From positions 1 to 56,464 of the forward strand of contig CAJYXJ010000057.1 in NCBI GenBank assembly GCA_913778085.1: 56,464 nt of DNA, read 5' to 3'. Below, piece after piece: positions 16,387 through 24,673 of this stretch. Numbering within the stretch: position 1 is the first letter of the stretch; each line of letters begins with the position of its first letter. The position numbers and the translations under genes were made by a program. The stretch is from an uncultured Chryseobacterium sp. (lineage in GTDB: Bacteria; Bacteroidota; Bacteroidia; Flavobacteriales; Weeksellaceae). The notes under the pieces are model-generated. The model saw nothing but the letters and a program-made list of their open reading frames with translations, was not told the DNA's origin and searched no databases.

Positions 16387-16680
16387 TTATGATTTTCTCT
16401 TGGTTTTAAAACCAGCCTTCAAAATATTATTTTCTTTCATATACTTATCAAAATCAAATTTGATCGAAAATAATTTTGCAGGTTCTATACCAGCAGCCAG
16501 AGAAATTCTCATTAAGGTAGACAACCTGGGAATATGTTCCTTATTGATTAACCTGTAAATTTGTTTGCGGTCTACATTTGCTGCTGCCGCTAAATCAGAG
16601 ATGTCAATTCCTTCTTCATCGACAAATGCTTTGATGTAATCAGCTATTGCAATAAAATAGTTGTCCTGAATCTGTTCCAT
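16387..16680 (-). CDS. XRE-type helix-turn-helix regulator
   Basis: A 97-aa DNA-binding protein. Helix-turn-helix of the Cro/C1 type lies at about residues 22-70: 'GIDISDLAAAANVDRKQIY' (recognition helix around 'VDRKQIYRLI'), then 'IPRLSTLMRISLAAGIEPA'. The last 25 residues are basic ('KAGFKTKRKS'). No sensor or dimerisation domain. It lies downstream of a second HTH gene on the same strand with a 119-base gap that contains a terminator, so the two are probably separate units. Targets unknown. Confidence 0.75.
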   Translation of the reverse strand: MEQIQDNYFIAIADYIKAFVDEEGIDISDLAAAANVDRKQIYRLINKEHIPRLSTLMRISLAAGIEPAKLFSIKFDFDKYMKENNILKAGFKTKRKS

Positions 16681-16775
16681 TAAATAAGAGTGATATATTT
16701 AACAAAATTATCATTATCAAACGAATCTAAAAATGTATGCATTATATATTTGTTTATTAATAATTTTTATTAAAC

Positions 16776-16801
16776 AAAAAATCCCAACTTTCGTCAGGAT
16801 T
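16776..16801 (-). terminator. Terminator overlapping the end of the upstream HTH gene
   Basis: On the minus strand AATCCTGAC pairs with GTTGGGATT (two G-U pairs) around a GAAA tetraloop, then six Ts. It starts within the stop codon of the 16800-17033 gene. Confidence 0.7.
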
Positions 16802-17033
16802 ACTCATTAATCAGTTTGAAAAATTCGGAAAGGCTTATTTTTCTTGCTTCACAAATTTTGTATAATGTTTCAACAGGGATTCTGTAATTTCCGCCGCTTT
16901 TAATTTTTCGGATGGTACTTTCTTCGACACCATGATCTTTGGCAAAAGAAGTCTGTGACTTATTTTCCTTAAGCCATGGAATCAGCCATTCCTTTGTTAT
17001 GTATGAACAAATAAGATCATTGATATCGGTCAT
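16800..17033 (-). CDS. Small XRE-like helix-turn-helix protein
   Basis: A 77-aa protein consisting almost entirely of a helix-turn-helix domain: 'KSQTSFAKDHGVEESTIRK' (about 25-43), 'IPVETLYKICEARKISLSE', ending 'FFKLINE'. Similar small regulators are common in Flavobacteriia near mobile or variable regions. A 26-bp perfect palindrome lies 30 bases upstream of its start, between it and the gene at 17259, and is the obvious candidate for its own operator. Autoregulation is inference. Confidence 0.75.
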   Translation of the reverse strand: MTDINDLICSYITKEWLIPWLKENKSQTSFAKDHGVEESTIRKIKSGGNYRIPVETLYKICEARKISLSEFFKLINE

Positions 17034-17062
17034 AAAAACAAAAGAAATATATAATAATTAAA

Positions 17063-17088
17063 AAATCACGGTCGATCGACCGTGATTT
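17063..17088. promoter_or_regulatory. 26-bp perfect palindrome, candidate operator
   Basis: Half-site AAATCACGGTCGA followed directly by its exact reverse complement. It lies between the divergent HTH gene (start 17033) and a TACATTTG -7 box at 17101-17108 that reads toward 17259. It would overlap the -33 region of that promoter. As RNA it could also fold as a loopless hairpin and act as a terminator, since both flanks are T-rich, but no plus-strand gene ends here. Confidence 0.55.
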
Positions 17089-17100
17089 ATGTTTTTTTAT

Positions 17101-17108
17101 TACATTTG
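17101..17108 (+). promoter_or_regulatory. Putative -7 box TACATTTG
   Basis: Exact match to the Bacteroidetes TANNTTTG consensus, 12 bases after the palindrome and reading toward the gene at 17259. No clear TTG -33 element. The resulting 5' leader of ~140 bases contains the palindrome CGCCTGCAGGCG, whose role is unknown. Confidence 0.4.
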
Positions 17109-17258
17109 CAGAATAAAACTAGACAGTAATGTGAAGTAGAAACCATTTAAATGATAAAAACCCCAGTCTCTTAAAGGCTGCCCGCCTGCAGGCGATCTGT
17201 TCGGGAAACCATTAAAAGTTTAGACAGAAACTTAAAAAAACACAAAAACTGTAACACA

Positions 17259-17804
17259 ATGAAAAAGAAAAAAATCAATTTCGAGTCCGGTGGCTGGTCA
17301 GGCAGCCACCATTTTTCCGCTTTCGGCATTCTGGAAACCTTCTTCCGGTTCTATGATCTGGCCACCGCCAAAAACCTGCTCGCCGAAATGATGGCGCACA
17401 GCCGGAAAGCCAAAGTATTGAGGAAAGAAAATCCTTCCGAAGTTTTTCATTTTTACCTCGCGCTACGGTCGTTGGTACGTGCCGGTTACCGGATGCAGTT
17501 CAAGGCTCAAAAACGGAAATTTCAGGCGCCGGCAGCACAGGTTCCGGCGTCAGGCGTGATGCTGGGTTCGCTTTCGGAAGAAGAGTACCGGAACCCGGTC
17601 CTGGCGTTTCAGAAAACCTTCCGCAAATTCACCATCCGCGATTTCGACAGCTTCCTTTCAGACATTACCTGTTTCTCACTCGGTACCTTCCGGAAAGGAC
17701 CGGAGGAGGATACCGTCACGCCATTCCTCCGTCTGAACAAAATCCTGGATGCTGCCCAATTGATCGTGGAAAGGACTGCGATGGTGTCAGCTGATGAGAA
17801 GTGA
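17259..17804 (+). CDS. Hypothetical protein
   Basis: A 181-aa basic protein not assigned to a family. It begins 'MKKKKINFESGGWSGSHHF', continues with a helical stretch 'ILETFFRFYDLATAKNLLAEM' (split here in sense near residues 24-45) and has many Arg/Lys and Phe. There is a proline/alanine-rich linker near residues 89-100. No signal peptide, membrane segment or metal motif. Codon choice is like the surrounding housekeeping genes and the frame has good start context, so I accept it as real. It might be controlled by the HTH protein whose operator-like palindrome lies upstream. Confidence 0.6.
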   Translation: MKKKKINFESGGWSGSHHFSAFGILETFFRFYDLATAKNLLAEMMAHSRKAKVLRKENPSEVFHFYLALRSLVRAGYRMQFKAQKRKFQAPAAQVPASGVMLGSLSEEEYRNPVLAFQKTFRKFTIRDFDSFLSDITCFSLGTFRKGPEEDTVTPFLRLNKILDAAQLIVERTAMVSADEK

Positions 17805-18336
17805 TGGGACTTTCTATAAGAAGATGACACATGAGTCAAATCAGATTTGATCTCCTGGTGGTTGAGCGGAGTCGAAGCCCGCATATTTCAGAACACATTA
17901 GAGGAAACCTCGAAGAGGTTCGCCGATTCATAATTATAAATAAAGATGTCTGAGGCAAAATCAAAGATTTTTAATGAAATATGCTAACTATCTACCTCGT
18001 TTGTCATTCCGGTACGGAATCCAGGCACGAATCATTCCACGCTGTTTGCTAATATAAATGTTGAGATTTCCACAGGATGATAAACGTAGGGTATTGAATT
18101 AATACTGGAGCCGAAGCCACAGCCGTAGTCTGCTGATGGTCAACCACAAAAGTCACAAAAGATACTAGTGCCGCTATAAAAGTTGAAGGATTTACGTTAA
18201 ATAAGCGCACAGAAGCTTTTAAAAATCAAAGATTTTTATGCTTTCTTATTGAAAAGAATGGCAACTCCCGGTGGCTGAGCGGAGCCGAAGCCACACAAAC
18301 CGAAGCCTGTTCTTGATAACTCAACGGTCCGGTATC

Positions 18337-18392
18337 ATTCCCCTCCTCCGAAGGGGTGACGAAAATTCAGAGAATTTTTGACGGGGTGGTTT
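18337..18392 (+). repeat. GC-hairpin intergenic repeat, copy 2
   Basis: Same order as the copy at 15447: CCCCTCCTCCGAAGGGGTGA, GAAAATTC/GAATTTTT hairpin, GACGGGGTGGTTT. Confidence 0.7.
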
Positions 18393-18489
18393 GCCTGCTC
18401 AGACTACACTGGTCGTAATTTCGTAAGCAGGCAAATACGGATACGAGCCCGGAGGCTCGCACCAGCGTAGGATATTTTCGTCTGTTAAG

Positions 18490-18575
18490 GTTTTAAAAAT
18501 CTTCGATTTTTAATCTAATGTGTTCTAAAATATACGCAAACCATTAAATTCTTTCTCTGTGACTTATGTGTTCAA
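18490..18575 (+). repeat. 'TGTGTTCT' interspersed repeat, copy 2
   Basis: Starts with AAAAATCTTCGATTTTT, then 'AATCTAATGTGTTCTAAAA', 'ATACGCAAACC' and 'TTCTCTGTGACTTATGTGTT', colinear with 15681-15771. Confidence 0.65.
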
Positions 18576-18631
18576 ATAAAGCGCAATCATCCGTGAAAAT
18601 CCGTGGCATCTGTGGAAGATTTCCAGGCAGC

Positions 18632-18667
18632 AAAAAGCTCCGGATGTTGCAACACCCGGAGCTTTTT
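18632..18667 (-). terminator. Bidirectional terminator after the receptor gene
   Basis: AAAAAGCTCCGG (18632-18643) pairs with CCGGAGCTTTTT (18656-18667), A-run and T-run on both sides. It lies 15 bases past the receptor's stop on the minus strand. Confidence 0.88.
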
Positions 18668-18681
18668 ATTCATCACAAAAA

Positions 18682-21051
18682 CTATTGCGCCCTCTTCCTT
18701 TCCTCCTCACTGGCCGTTGTCCTGTTTCGGGAAGCGGCTACGTTTTTACCGAGGCGGTAGAGCAGGCTGAGGCTCACGAACCGGCTTTCGCGCTGGTAGA
18801 AAAAAGAACTTTGCTGATCCTGGAAATTAATACTGACCTGGTTGTTGTTCTTATTGAACACATCGGTCACGGCAAGGCGAAGGGTGCCGGCATTGTTCAG
18901 GATATTCATTTTGATGCCGAGGTCGACGAACGAATTCGGCCGGGCGCGGTACACGCCCTGGATGCCGGCACTGTTGTACATCCCGTTGATTTCCGCTTTC
19001 AGTCCGGTTTCTTTGTCAATCGTAAACGACTGGTTCAGCGAACCGGAAAAAGAAACCATATGGTTGTCATATCTTCCGGATAAATAATCCGACTTTTCAC
19101 GCTGGCGGTAGACATCTGCTGTCACATTCACCTCCCACCAGAACGCAGGCTTTATCTGTCCTGAAAAGCGGAGGCCTGCCATCGCGCTCAGCCCAAGGTT
19201 AACCTGGGTGCCATAATACCGTTTGGTCTCGTTATCCTGAACATCGATATTGGTGAACACATCGTGGGTGGAAGTATAATAGGCGGTCACATTGTATTTT
19301 TGCCTGAACGTATAGCCGGCTTCCACACTGTGAACGAAGGCTGGCTGCAAGGCCGGGTTTCCGACATAGACGCTGTAGGGCGATGAGAATCGCTTTGCCG
19401 GATTTAGGCGGTTGTATTCCGGGCGTTCGATGCGGTAGGCGTAATTCAGCAGGAACTCATGGTTATCGTTAGGTTTGTACTGGAGGAATACGGTCGGGAA
19501 CAGCTTGAAATAATTTCTTTCGTTGAGCTGGTTCAGCGTCTGCTGGAATCCGCTGGTGCGGGTATACTCGCCGCGCAGTCCGCCCTGGAATGTCCATAAT
19601 CCGAAGCTGCCTGAAACGCTGGTGTAGGCCGAAGCCACATTTTCACGGTAGATAAAGTGGTTGCGGTTGGCATCTATCGCCGTCAGCACCGATCCGTCGC
19701 GGTTGAAATAGTCGAAAATATTGATGCTCCGCGTGCTGCTGTATTTAATGCCTGAAGTCACATCCAGTTTTTTCCCGGCTTTAAAATGGTAATCCGCTTT
19801 TCCGGAAACGATGCTGATGTCCTGTGAGCTCGGCGTGTAAATAAAGAATCCGGAATTCACGCTTCCGTCGGGTAGGAGGGTCACGTTATCCGTGAAAGAA
19901 CGGTTGGCATTCCGGAAAGGTGAATAATCGAGGTCGATGTTCAGGCTGCTTTTCGCGGAATCGAGTTTCAGGTTGTAATTCAGGTTATAGGCAAACTGGT
20001 CGCCCAGGCTGGAGGCGTAATTGTCAGTGTTCAGGGTGGAATCCAGCTTCATGGCCGGCGAGGTGATCCGGGTAAGGGTATGGCCGTCGGAATTACCTCT
20101 CCGGTTACTTCCCGTCATCAGGAAACCCAATACCTGGTTATCGGAAACCTGGTAATCGACACCCAAACGGTAGGCATGCGTATCTGACCGGGAAACCGAC
20201 CGGTTCGTTCCGGTCCACAAAGAGCTGCCGTAATTGATGAAGGTATTATGATCCTGGATTGCGTTCCGGCGGGTGAAGCCATAATTTCCGAAAACATTCC
20301 ACCGGTCTTTGCGGTAATTGAAGGTCGTGTTCCCGGTAAATCCGGTGTAGTGGCCCTGCGTGATCCCGCCGTTCAGGCTGAGGTTAAAACCCTGTTTTTT
20401 TGATTTTTTGGTGATGATGTTGACCACCGAAGCCCCTTCCGCATCAAACCTTGCGGGCGGATTGGAGAAGATCTCGATCTGGGCTAGCTGGTCGGACGGC
20501 ATCCCCTGCAGATAAGCCGCCAGGTCGTCCCCGGAAAGCTGCAGCGGTTTTCCGTCCAGATAGATCCGCACATTCTTCCGGTTGGCGGAAACCGCATTGG
20601 CGGAACTGACCTGTACACCGGGTGCTTTGGTCAGGGCTTCCCACGCACTTCCGCCCGAAGCGATAATGCTGTTTTCGACGTTAAAGCTCACGCGGTCGAT
20701 CTTCCTTTCAATCAGCGGCTTCTTTTTGGTAACAGTGACTTCCTGGATCACATGCTCGCTTTTCCGCAGGATCAGGACGAAGTTTTCTTTCGGAAGCTGG
20801 ACTTCCGTTTCGGCCGGCTGATAGCCGGGAAGGGTTGCCGTAACGGTATAAGTTCCGGCTTCGGGCGAGATGATACTGAAATTTCCAAGATCGGAGAACG
20901 CGGAAGCTACGGGTTTCTGGTCTTTCTTTAAACTAATCGTCACGGCGTCCAGCATGCGGCCGTCGGGATCTTTTACGGTTCCTTTCAGAACGGTCTGGGA
21001 ATGCATAAGTCCTGAAATGCAGATCAGGAGAAATAAAATGGTATTTTTCAT
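18682..21051 (-). CDS. TonB-dependent outer-membrane receptor (OMP beta-barrel family)
   Basis: A 789-aa outer-membrane protein. Signal peptide 'MKNTILFLLICISGLMHSQ' (about 1-19). Residues ~20-100 are a carboxypeptidase-regulatory-like beta-sandwich ('TVLKGTVKDPDGRMLDAVTI', 'GTYTVTATLPGYQPAETEV'). A plug domain follows at ~115-215 with 'GSAWEALTKAPGVQV', 'VRIYLDGKPLQLSG', 'DQLAQIEIFSNPPARFDAEG' and 'VVNIITKKSKKQG'. The rest is a long barrel rich in aromatic alternation ('NYAYRIERPEYNRLNPAKRF'), ending 'LLYRLGKNVAASRNRT' plus a short basic tail. This architecture matches the outer-membrane beta-barrel (OMP_b-brl_3) family. It is divergent from a two-component system, which may regulate it through the GGTTAA array at 21071-21130. 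The ligand is unknown. Confidence 0.9.
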   Translation of the reverse strand: MKNTILFLLICISGLMHSQTVLKGTVKDPDGRMLDAVTISLKKDQKPVASAFSDLGNFSIISPEAGTYTVTATLPGYQPAETEVQLPKENFVLILRKSEHVIQEVTVTKKKPLIERKIDRVSFNVENSIIASGGSAWEALTKAPGVQVSSANAVSANRKNVRIYLDGKPLQLSGDDLAAYLQGMPSDQLAQIEIFSNPPARFDAEGASVVNIITKKSKKQGFNLSLNGGITQGHYTGFTGNTTFNYRKDRWNVFGNYGFTRRNAIQDHNTFINYGSSLWTGTNRSVSRSDTHAYRLGVDYQVSDNQVLGFLMTGSNRRGNSDGHTLTRITSPAMKLDSTLNTDNYASSLGDQFAYNLNYNLKLDSAKSSLNIDLDYSPFRNANRSFTDNVTLLPDGSVNSGFFIYTPSSQDISIVSGKADYHFKAGKKLDVTSGIKYSSTRSINIFDYFNRDGSVLTAIDANRNHFIYRENVASAYTSVSGSFGLWTFQGGLRGEYTRTSGFQQTLNQLNERNYFKLFPTVFLQYKPNDNHEFLLNYAYRIERPEYNRLNPAKRFSSPYSVYVGNPALQPAFVHSVEAGYTFRQKYNVTAYYTSTHDVFTNIDVQDNETKRYYGTQVNLGLSAMAGLRFSGQIKPAFWWEVNVTADVYRQREKSDYLSGRYDNHMVSFSGSLNQSFTIDKETGLKAEINGMYNSAGIQGVYRARPNSFVDLGIKMNILNNAGTLRLAVTDVFNKNNNQVSINFQDQQSSFFYQRESRFVSLSLLYRLGKNVAASRNRTTASEEERKRAQ

Positions 21052-21070
21052 ACCGCAAACCTACGGCGAT

Positions 21071-21130
21071 GCTATGTTAAGGCCGGTTAAGCACGGTTAA
21101 ACAACATTAACCAAGGTTAATTAAGGTTAA
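21071..21130. promoter_or_regulatory. Six 10-bp-phased GGTTAA repeats, candidate response-regulator operator
   Basis: Each of six consecutive 10-base blocks ends in TTAA: GTTAA at 21076, GGTTAA at 21085 and 21095, CATTAA at 21105, GGTTAA at 21115 and 21125. The array is 20-79 bases upstream of the receptor start and 52-111 bases upstream of the kinase start. OmpR/PhoB-type regulators bind tandem half-sites at helical spacing, so the regulator encoded at 22638 is the natural ligand (inference). Confidence 0.7.
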
Positions 21131-21181
21131 ATCTTTACCGGCAGCCTTTTAACATTCCATAATTATCATGAAATTAGCGGA

Positions 21182-22648
21182 ATGAAATGGCTCTCCAACC
21201 GATATGCTTATCCGCTCGTTATTTTCGCCATGATCGCCTGCATCGGCCTTCAGGCAGCATGGCTGATCCAGCTCTTCCGTGCCCAGAAGGTGCAGGTCAA
21301 ACGGGACCTCGACCAGGCTGTGGCCAACGCCGCGCGCATGAGCGAATACCTGAGTGTGGCTCCGGGACACGAAAACAACAACAACTTCCGGGATTTCTTC
21401 CTTTCCCCGGAATGGCTGCAGCTGAAACAGGCGTATACCCAAATGCGCCGGATCGGGGTCGCCAGCCGCTTTGAAACGGAACTGAAGAACGACAGTACAC
21501 GCATCAGCATGATCCTGAATATCGCCAACCATCGTTCGCCCGGCCCGCGGAAATCCAGGATGATCTCTATTTTCGATGATGGTGAAACCCTAAAATCGGT
21601 CATGGCAGCAGACCGGAAAGACCTGAAGCGGATGGACAGTCTTGTAAAGCTCGAATGCCGCCGCCAACAGATCAACGAGGAAAGCTTTTACCTTCTTTAC
21701 GATTACAGGACAGGAAAGCCGGAGTCTTCAGAAGACGGGCAGAAAGCAAAGAAGGCCGATTATCAGAGCGCACATATCGGATACAACCTTAATTTTTTTA
21801 TTCATACCTATCAGCTGGTCGTACCTTCCATTACCAAAACCGTGATGTACCGGATGCGTCAGTTTTTGCTTTCTTCACTTATAATGATTTTGCTTACCGG
21901 ACAGGCCTTCTGGTTTCTCTTCAGAGTAATGCGGCGCGAACGCCTATATACCATGGCGCGCCTTGCCTTTACCGGAAATATGACCCACGAACTGAAAACA
22001 CCGGTGGCAGTTATTGAAGCAGCTCTGGATTCGATCACGCGGTATCAGTTGGCCAACGACCCGGAGCGGCTTGAAAATTACCTGAACATCAGCAAAAACG
22101 AAATCAGCCGGCTGAATGCGATGATCGATAAAGTGCTGAACCTGGAACAGCTGGACAATGGGGAAATCAACCTCCGTCCAGAACTTTACGACGTTCAACA
22201 GGGCCTGGAAAGTGTCGTCTCCTCAATGCGGCTGCGCAACAGCAGCAGTTCGGTAACCATTCATTATGTGCCGTCGGAAGAACCCTGTTTTGTCGACGGG
22301 GATCCGGTACACCTGACTAATATTTTCTATAATTTACTGGATAATGCCATTAAATATAGCGGTCCCAAAGCGGTTATTAACATAACCTGTACTCCCACAG
22401 AAGATGAGGTCATCATCAAAATCCGGGATAACGGACCGGGGATCGAAAAAATCTACCACAGCCGCATTTTTGAACGGTTTTTCAGAATCCAGGAAAATCC
22501 CGATATTCATACCGTGAAAGGAACGGGACTTGGCCTTCATTATGTAAAGGAAATCATTACCCGCCACAAAGGAAGGATTGAAGTGGCTAATGCACCGGAA
22601 CAGGGCGCTGTTTTCACCATTTATTTACCCGCTTACCATGAAATATAA
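21182..22648 (+). CDS. Sensor histidine kinase
   Basis: A 488-aa membrane-bound kinase. Transmembrane segments at about 10-32 and 227-249 enclose a ~195-residue periplasmic sensor domain with no family I recognise. The dimerisation/phosphoacceptor helix has His269 in 'LAFTGNMTHELKTPVAVIEA'. The ATP-binding part shows the N box 'NIFYNLLDNAIKYS', G1 'KIRDNGPGIE', F box 'IFERFFRI' and G2 'KGTGLGLHYVKEI'. The stop overlaps the start of the response-regulator gene by 11 bases, so the two are translationally coupled. Divergence from the TonB receptor suggests that it senses an envelope condition or the receptor's substrate. Confidence 0.93.
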   Translation: MKWLSNRYAYPLVIFAMIACIGLQAAWLIQLFRAQKVQVKRDLDQAVANAARMSEYLSVAPGHENNNNFRDFFLSPEWLQLKQAYTQMRRIGVASRFETELKNDSTRISMILNIANHRSPGPRKSRMISIFDDGETLKSVMAADRKDLKRMDSLVKLECRRQQINEESFYLLYDYRTGKPESSEDGQKAKKADYQSAHIGYNLNFFIHTYQLVVPSITKTVMYRMRQFLLSSLIMILLTGQAFWFLFRVMRRERLYTMARLAFTGNMTHELKTPVAVIEAALDSITRYQLANDPERLENYLNISKNEISRLNAMIDKVLNLEQLDNGEINLRPELYDVQQGLESVVSSMRLRNSSSSVTIHYVPSEEPCFVDGDPVHLTNIFYNLLDNAIKYSGPKAVINITCTPTEDEVIIKIRDNGPGIEKIYHSRIFERFFRIQENPDIHTVKGTGLGLHYVKEIITRHKGRIEVANAPEQGAVFTIYLPAYHEI

Positions 22649-23327
22649 AGTACTTTACGCCGAAGACGAAGCCACCCTCGCCGAAATCATTACTGACGGA
22701 CTCAGGAGCAGCGGCTATGAAGTCCAGCTTGCTTCAGACGGGCAGCAGGCCTTACAGCTGTTTCAATCCGGAATGCTGGACATCTGCGTCCTCGATATCA
22801 TGATGCCGGTAAAAGACGGCTACACGTTAGCAGAAGATATCCGTAAATTAAACAGCGAAGTACCAATTATTTTTCTCAGCGCCAAATCTTTGGGCGATGA
22901 TGTGGTAAAAGGCTTCAAAAGCGGCGGCAACGATTACCTGAAAAAACCTTTCACGATGGGCGAACTGCTGGTGCGGATGGAAAGCCTGCTCACCCGTTTC
23001 GGAACTGCTGTTCAACAACATGCTCCTTCTTCCCACCGTAAAACTTTCGGCAACTGTGAACTGAATACGATAAGTCAGGAACTGGTAACCCCAAAAGCCA
23101 ACTATAAAATTTCGTACAAAGAAACCGCTCTCCTCGAACTGCTGCTGGAGCACCGCAACGATCTGCTTCCAAGGCAGACGGCCCTGCTGAAAATCTGGGG
23201 CGACGACAGCTATTACAATGCCCGGAGCATGGATGTTTTCATGTCGCATCTCCGCAAAATGCTCAAGGACGATTCTGAGATTGAACTGATGAGCATCAGA
23301 GGGGTAGGGTACAAGCTGATTTGCTGA
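22638..23327 (+). CDS. OmpR/PhoB-family response regulator
   Basis: A 229-aa DNA-binding regulator. The ATG at 22638 is chosen over the earlier in-frame start because the protein then begins 'MKYKVLYAEDEATLAEI', the normal receiver start. Receiver domain 1-~118: acidic pocket E9/D10, phosphoacceptor Asp53 in 'CVLDIMMPVKDG', conserved Lys103 in 'DYLKKPF'. C-terminal winged helix (~135-229): 'YKISYKETALLELLLEHRN', 'LLPRQTALLKIWGDD', 'SMDVFMSHLRKMLKDD', 'IRGVGYKLIC'. Phosphorylated by the kinase encoded just upstream. Likely target: the phased GGTTAA repeats at 21071-21130, controlling the operon itself and the receptor. Confidence 0.94.
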   Translation: MKYKVLYAEDEATLAEIITDGLRSSGYEVQLASDGQQALQLFQSGMLDICVLDIMMPVKDGYTLAEDIRKLNSEVPIIFLSAKSLGDDVVKGFKSGGNDYLKKPFTMGELLVRMESLLTRFGTAVQQHAPSSHRKTFGNCELNTISQELVTPKANYKISYKETALLELLLEHRNDLLPRQTALLKIWGDDSYYNARSMDVFMSHLRKMLKDDSEIELMSIRGVGYKLIC

Positions 23328-23983
23328 TAGAATGGTAAAACAGTTGAGGTAAGTCTGAATATTTTTTAAGAACGCTGAATTTTTAACGCAAAGATTAAAT
23401 TTATTTAAGCATAATGGAAGAAAGCAAAGATGAATCAGCAAGCTGATTTGATGAAGCAGATGCATAATTCATACATAATCAGCAGTTATGCTTTCAAACA
23501 AGGGGTCACTTGTCATTTATCTATTTATTCAGACATAAATATGCAAGAGTTCCAAAGGAACGGCTTACAATAGGATCGGATGAGAATCCGATTTACGCAA
23601 TTATTAAAGCATTGCATCTACGAGGTAAAATCCAGCCAATGGCTAATCCACAAACTGATCCGATAAAGTAGACGCAGTGGCCGGATTAATCAGCGGCTGT
23701 ATTGTTATGTCCGATTAACCTTTCAAAAGATGGAATTAATTTTAAACAACAATAAAAACAGAATGGATAGGCAACCGCTAATCCGGTGTTAAGTCCATTT
23801 ACTAACCGGATTACTGAATATTAGGTTTCAGATAAACAAATGGTTAAGTGATTCTTTTTGTAGAGATAGGGAACCTTATCATAAGGTACCATGTTTTCTG
23901 ATGATATTTTTTTATGATACCACGTTATGTCAGTATTGTTGTTTTAAGCAGTCCGGTGGCATGTACTTTGTGTAGTATTGGGC
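23328..23983. repeat. Intergenic region with two repeat copies
   Basis: At about 23385-23460 is an inverted copy of the ~100-bp repeat seen at 10145 and 13128 ('TTTTTAACGCAAAG' ... 'ATCAGCAAGCTGAT'). At 23548-23597 is a double-hairpin repeat: GTTCCAAAGGAACGGCTT, then ATCGGATGAGAATCCGAT. Nearer the next gene only AT-rich sequence is seen; 'TGTACTTTG' at ~23959 resembles a -7 box weakly. Confidence 0.5.
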
Positions 23984-24673
23984 ATGACACCATTTCAACA
24001 ATCACAAAATACAGCCGATGCGCTGCAGGTAAAACATGCATTTGAGTCGTTTGTGGACGATAAGCTTTTTCCCTGTGTCGCAGCGAAAGCAGCCCTTACG
24101 AAAGATCAGATGCAGCTTTTTGTAGCAGGACATCTGGCCTGTCCGAAAGATGACCGGGCCATTCTGGATTTTATTTATGAATTTGTAGATCAATATAGAA
24201 AAGCCGAGAATCATTTTCATACCGCCTGCGTCATTTTCCCTGAAACCTACGGGATTTCCGAAGAAATTTTTGACCATCTGCTCTGGCAGAGGCTTCAGGC
24301 GCTGTCTGACATGGATGCCCTAAAATATCCATACGACAGCCGGGTCGATTCAAATCCTTCTTCACCGAATTTCAGCTTCAGTTTAAAGGAAGAGGCATTC
24401 TTTGTGATCGGACTTTCCCCGGTCAGCAGCAGGGACGCCAGAAGGTTTCAATATCCGACCATTGTTTTCAATCCGCATGCGCAGTTTGAAGAACTGAGGT
24501 CTCTTAAAAGATATGATAAAATGAAGAACATCGTCCGTAAGAGGGATGTAGCCCTTAGCGGGTCGATCAACCCTATGCTTCAGGATTTCGGGGACGATTC
24601 CGAAGTCTATCAGTACAGCGGAATGAGATATGGTAAAAACTGGGAATGCCCATATAAATACAACACTAAATAA
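23984..24673 (+). CDS. YqcI/YcgG family haem enzyme, GntA-like N-hydroxylase
   Basis: A 229-aa soluble protein of the YqcI/YcgG family, whose characterised member GntA is a haem-dependent N-hydroxylase in guanitoxin biosynthesis. The ATG at 23984 is preferred to an in-frame TTG at 23978. Family blocks: 'PCVAAKAALTKDQMQLFVAG' near 25-50, 'LKEEAFFVIGLSPVSSRDAR' near 132-152, 'PTIVFNPHAQFEELRS', 'MKNIVRKRDVALSGSINPML', then 'DFGDDSEVYQYSGM' and 'WECPYKY' near the end. The stop is directly followed by the ATG of a DUF1989 gene, so both act together. Substrate is unknown; a guanidino or amino nitrogen compound is plausible by analogy. The promoter is not clear. Confidence 0.82.
   Translation: MTPFQQSQNTADALQVKHAFESFVDDKLFPCVAAKAALTKDQMQLFVAGHLACPKDDRAILDFIYEFVDQYRKAENHFHTACVIFPETYGISEEIFDHLLWQRLQALSDMDALKYPYDSRVDSNPSSPNFSFSLKEEAFFVIGLSPVSSRDARRFQYPTIVFNPHAQFEELRSLKRYDKMKNIVRKRDVALSGSINPMLQDFGDDSEVYQYSGMRYGKNWECPYKYNTK

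Larger units (their letters stand above)
17805..18631. repeat. Gene-free repeat-rich region
   Basis: Pieces of several intergenic repeat types lie here: 'GGTGGTTGAGCGGAGTCGAA' near 17855 and 'GGTGGCTGAGCGGAGCCGAA' near 18265; a 'GTCATTCCGGTACGGAATCC' element near 18003-18090 ending 'GTTGAGATTTCCACAGGATG'; AAAATCAAAGATTTTT palindromes near 17960 and 18225; and the two copies listed separately. A short ORF at 18566 is not credible. Confidence 0.6.

Noticed and set aside
17063-17088. Palindrome read as an ordinary terminator
   Set aside because: No plus-strand gene ends upstream of it, and on the minus strand it precedes a gene start; operator is the better reading, though not proven.
17109-17258. 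Riboswitch in the long leader of the 17259 gene
   Set aside because: Only one short palindrome (CGCCTGCAGGCG) and no match to a riboswitch core that I know.
18566-18760. 64-codon ORF
   Set aside because: Runs across a repeat, the bidirectional terminator and the end of the receptor gene.
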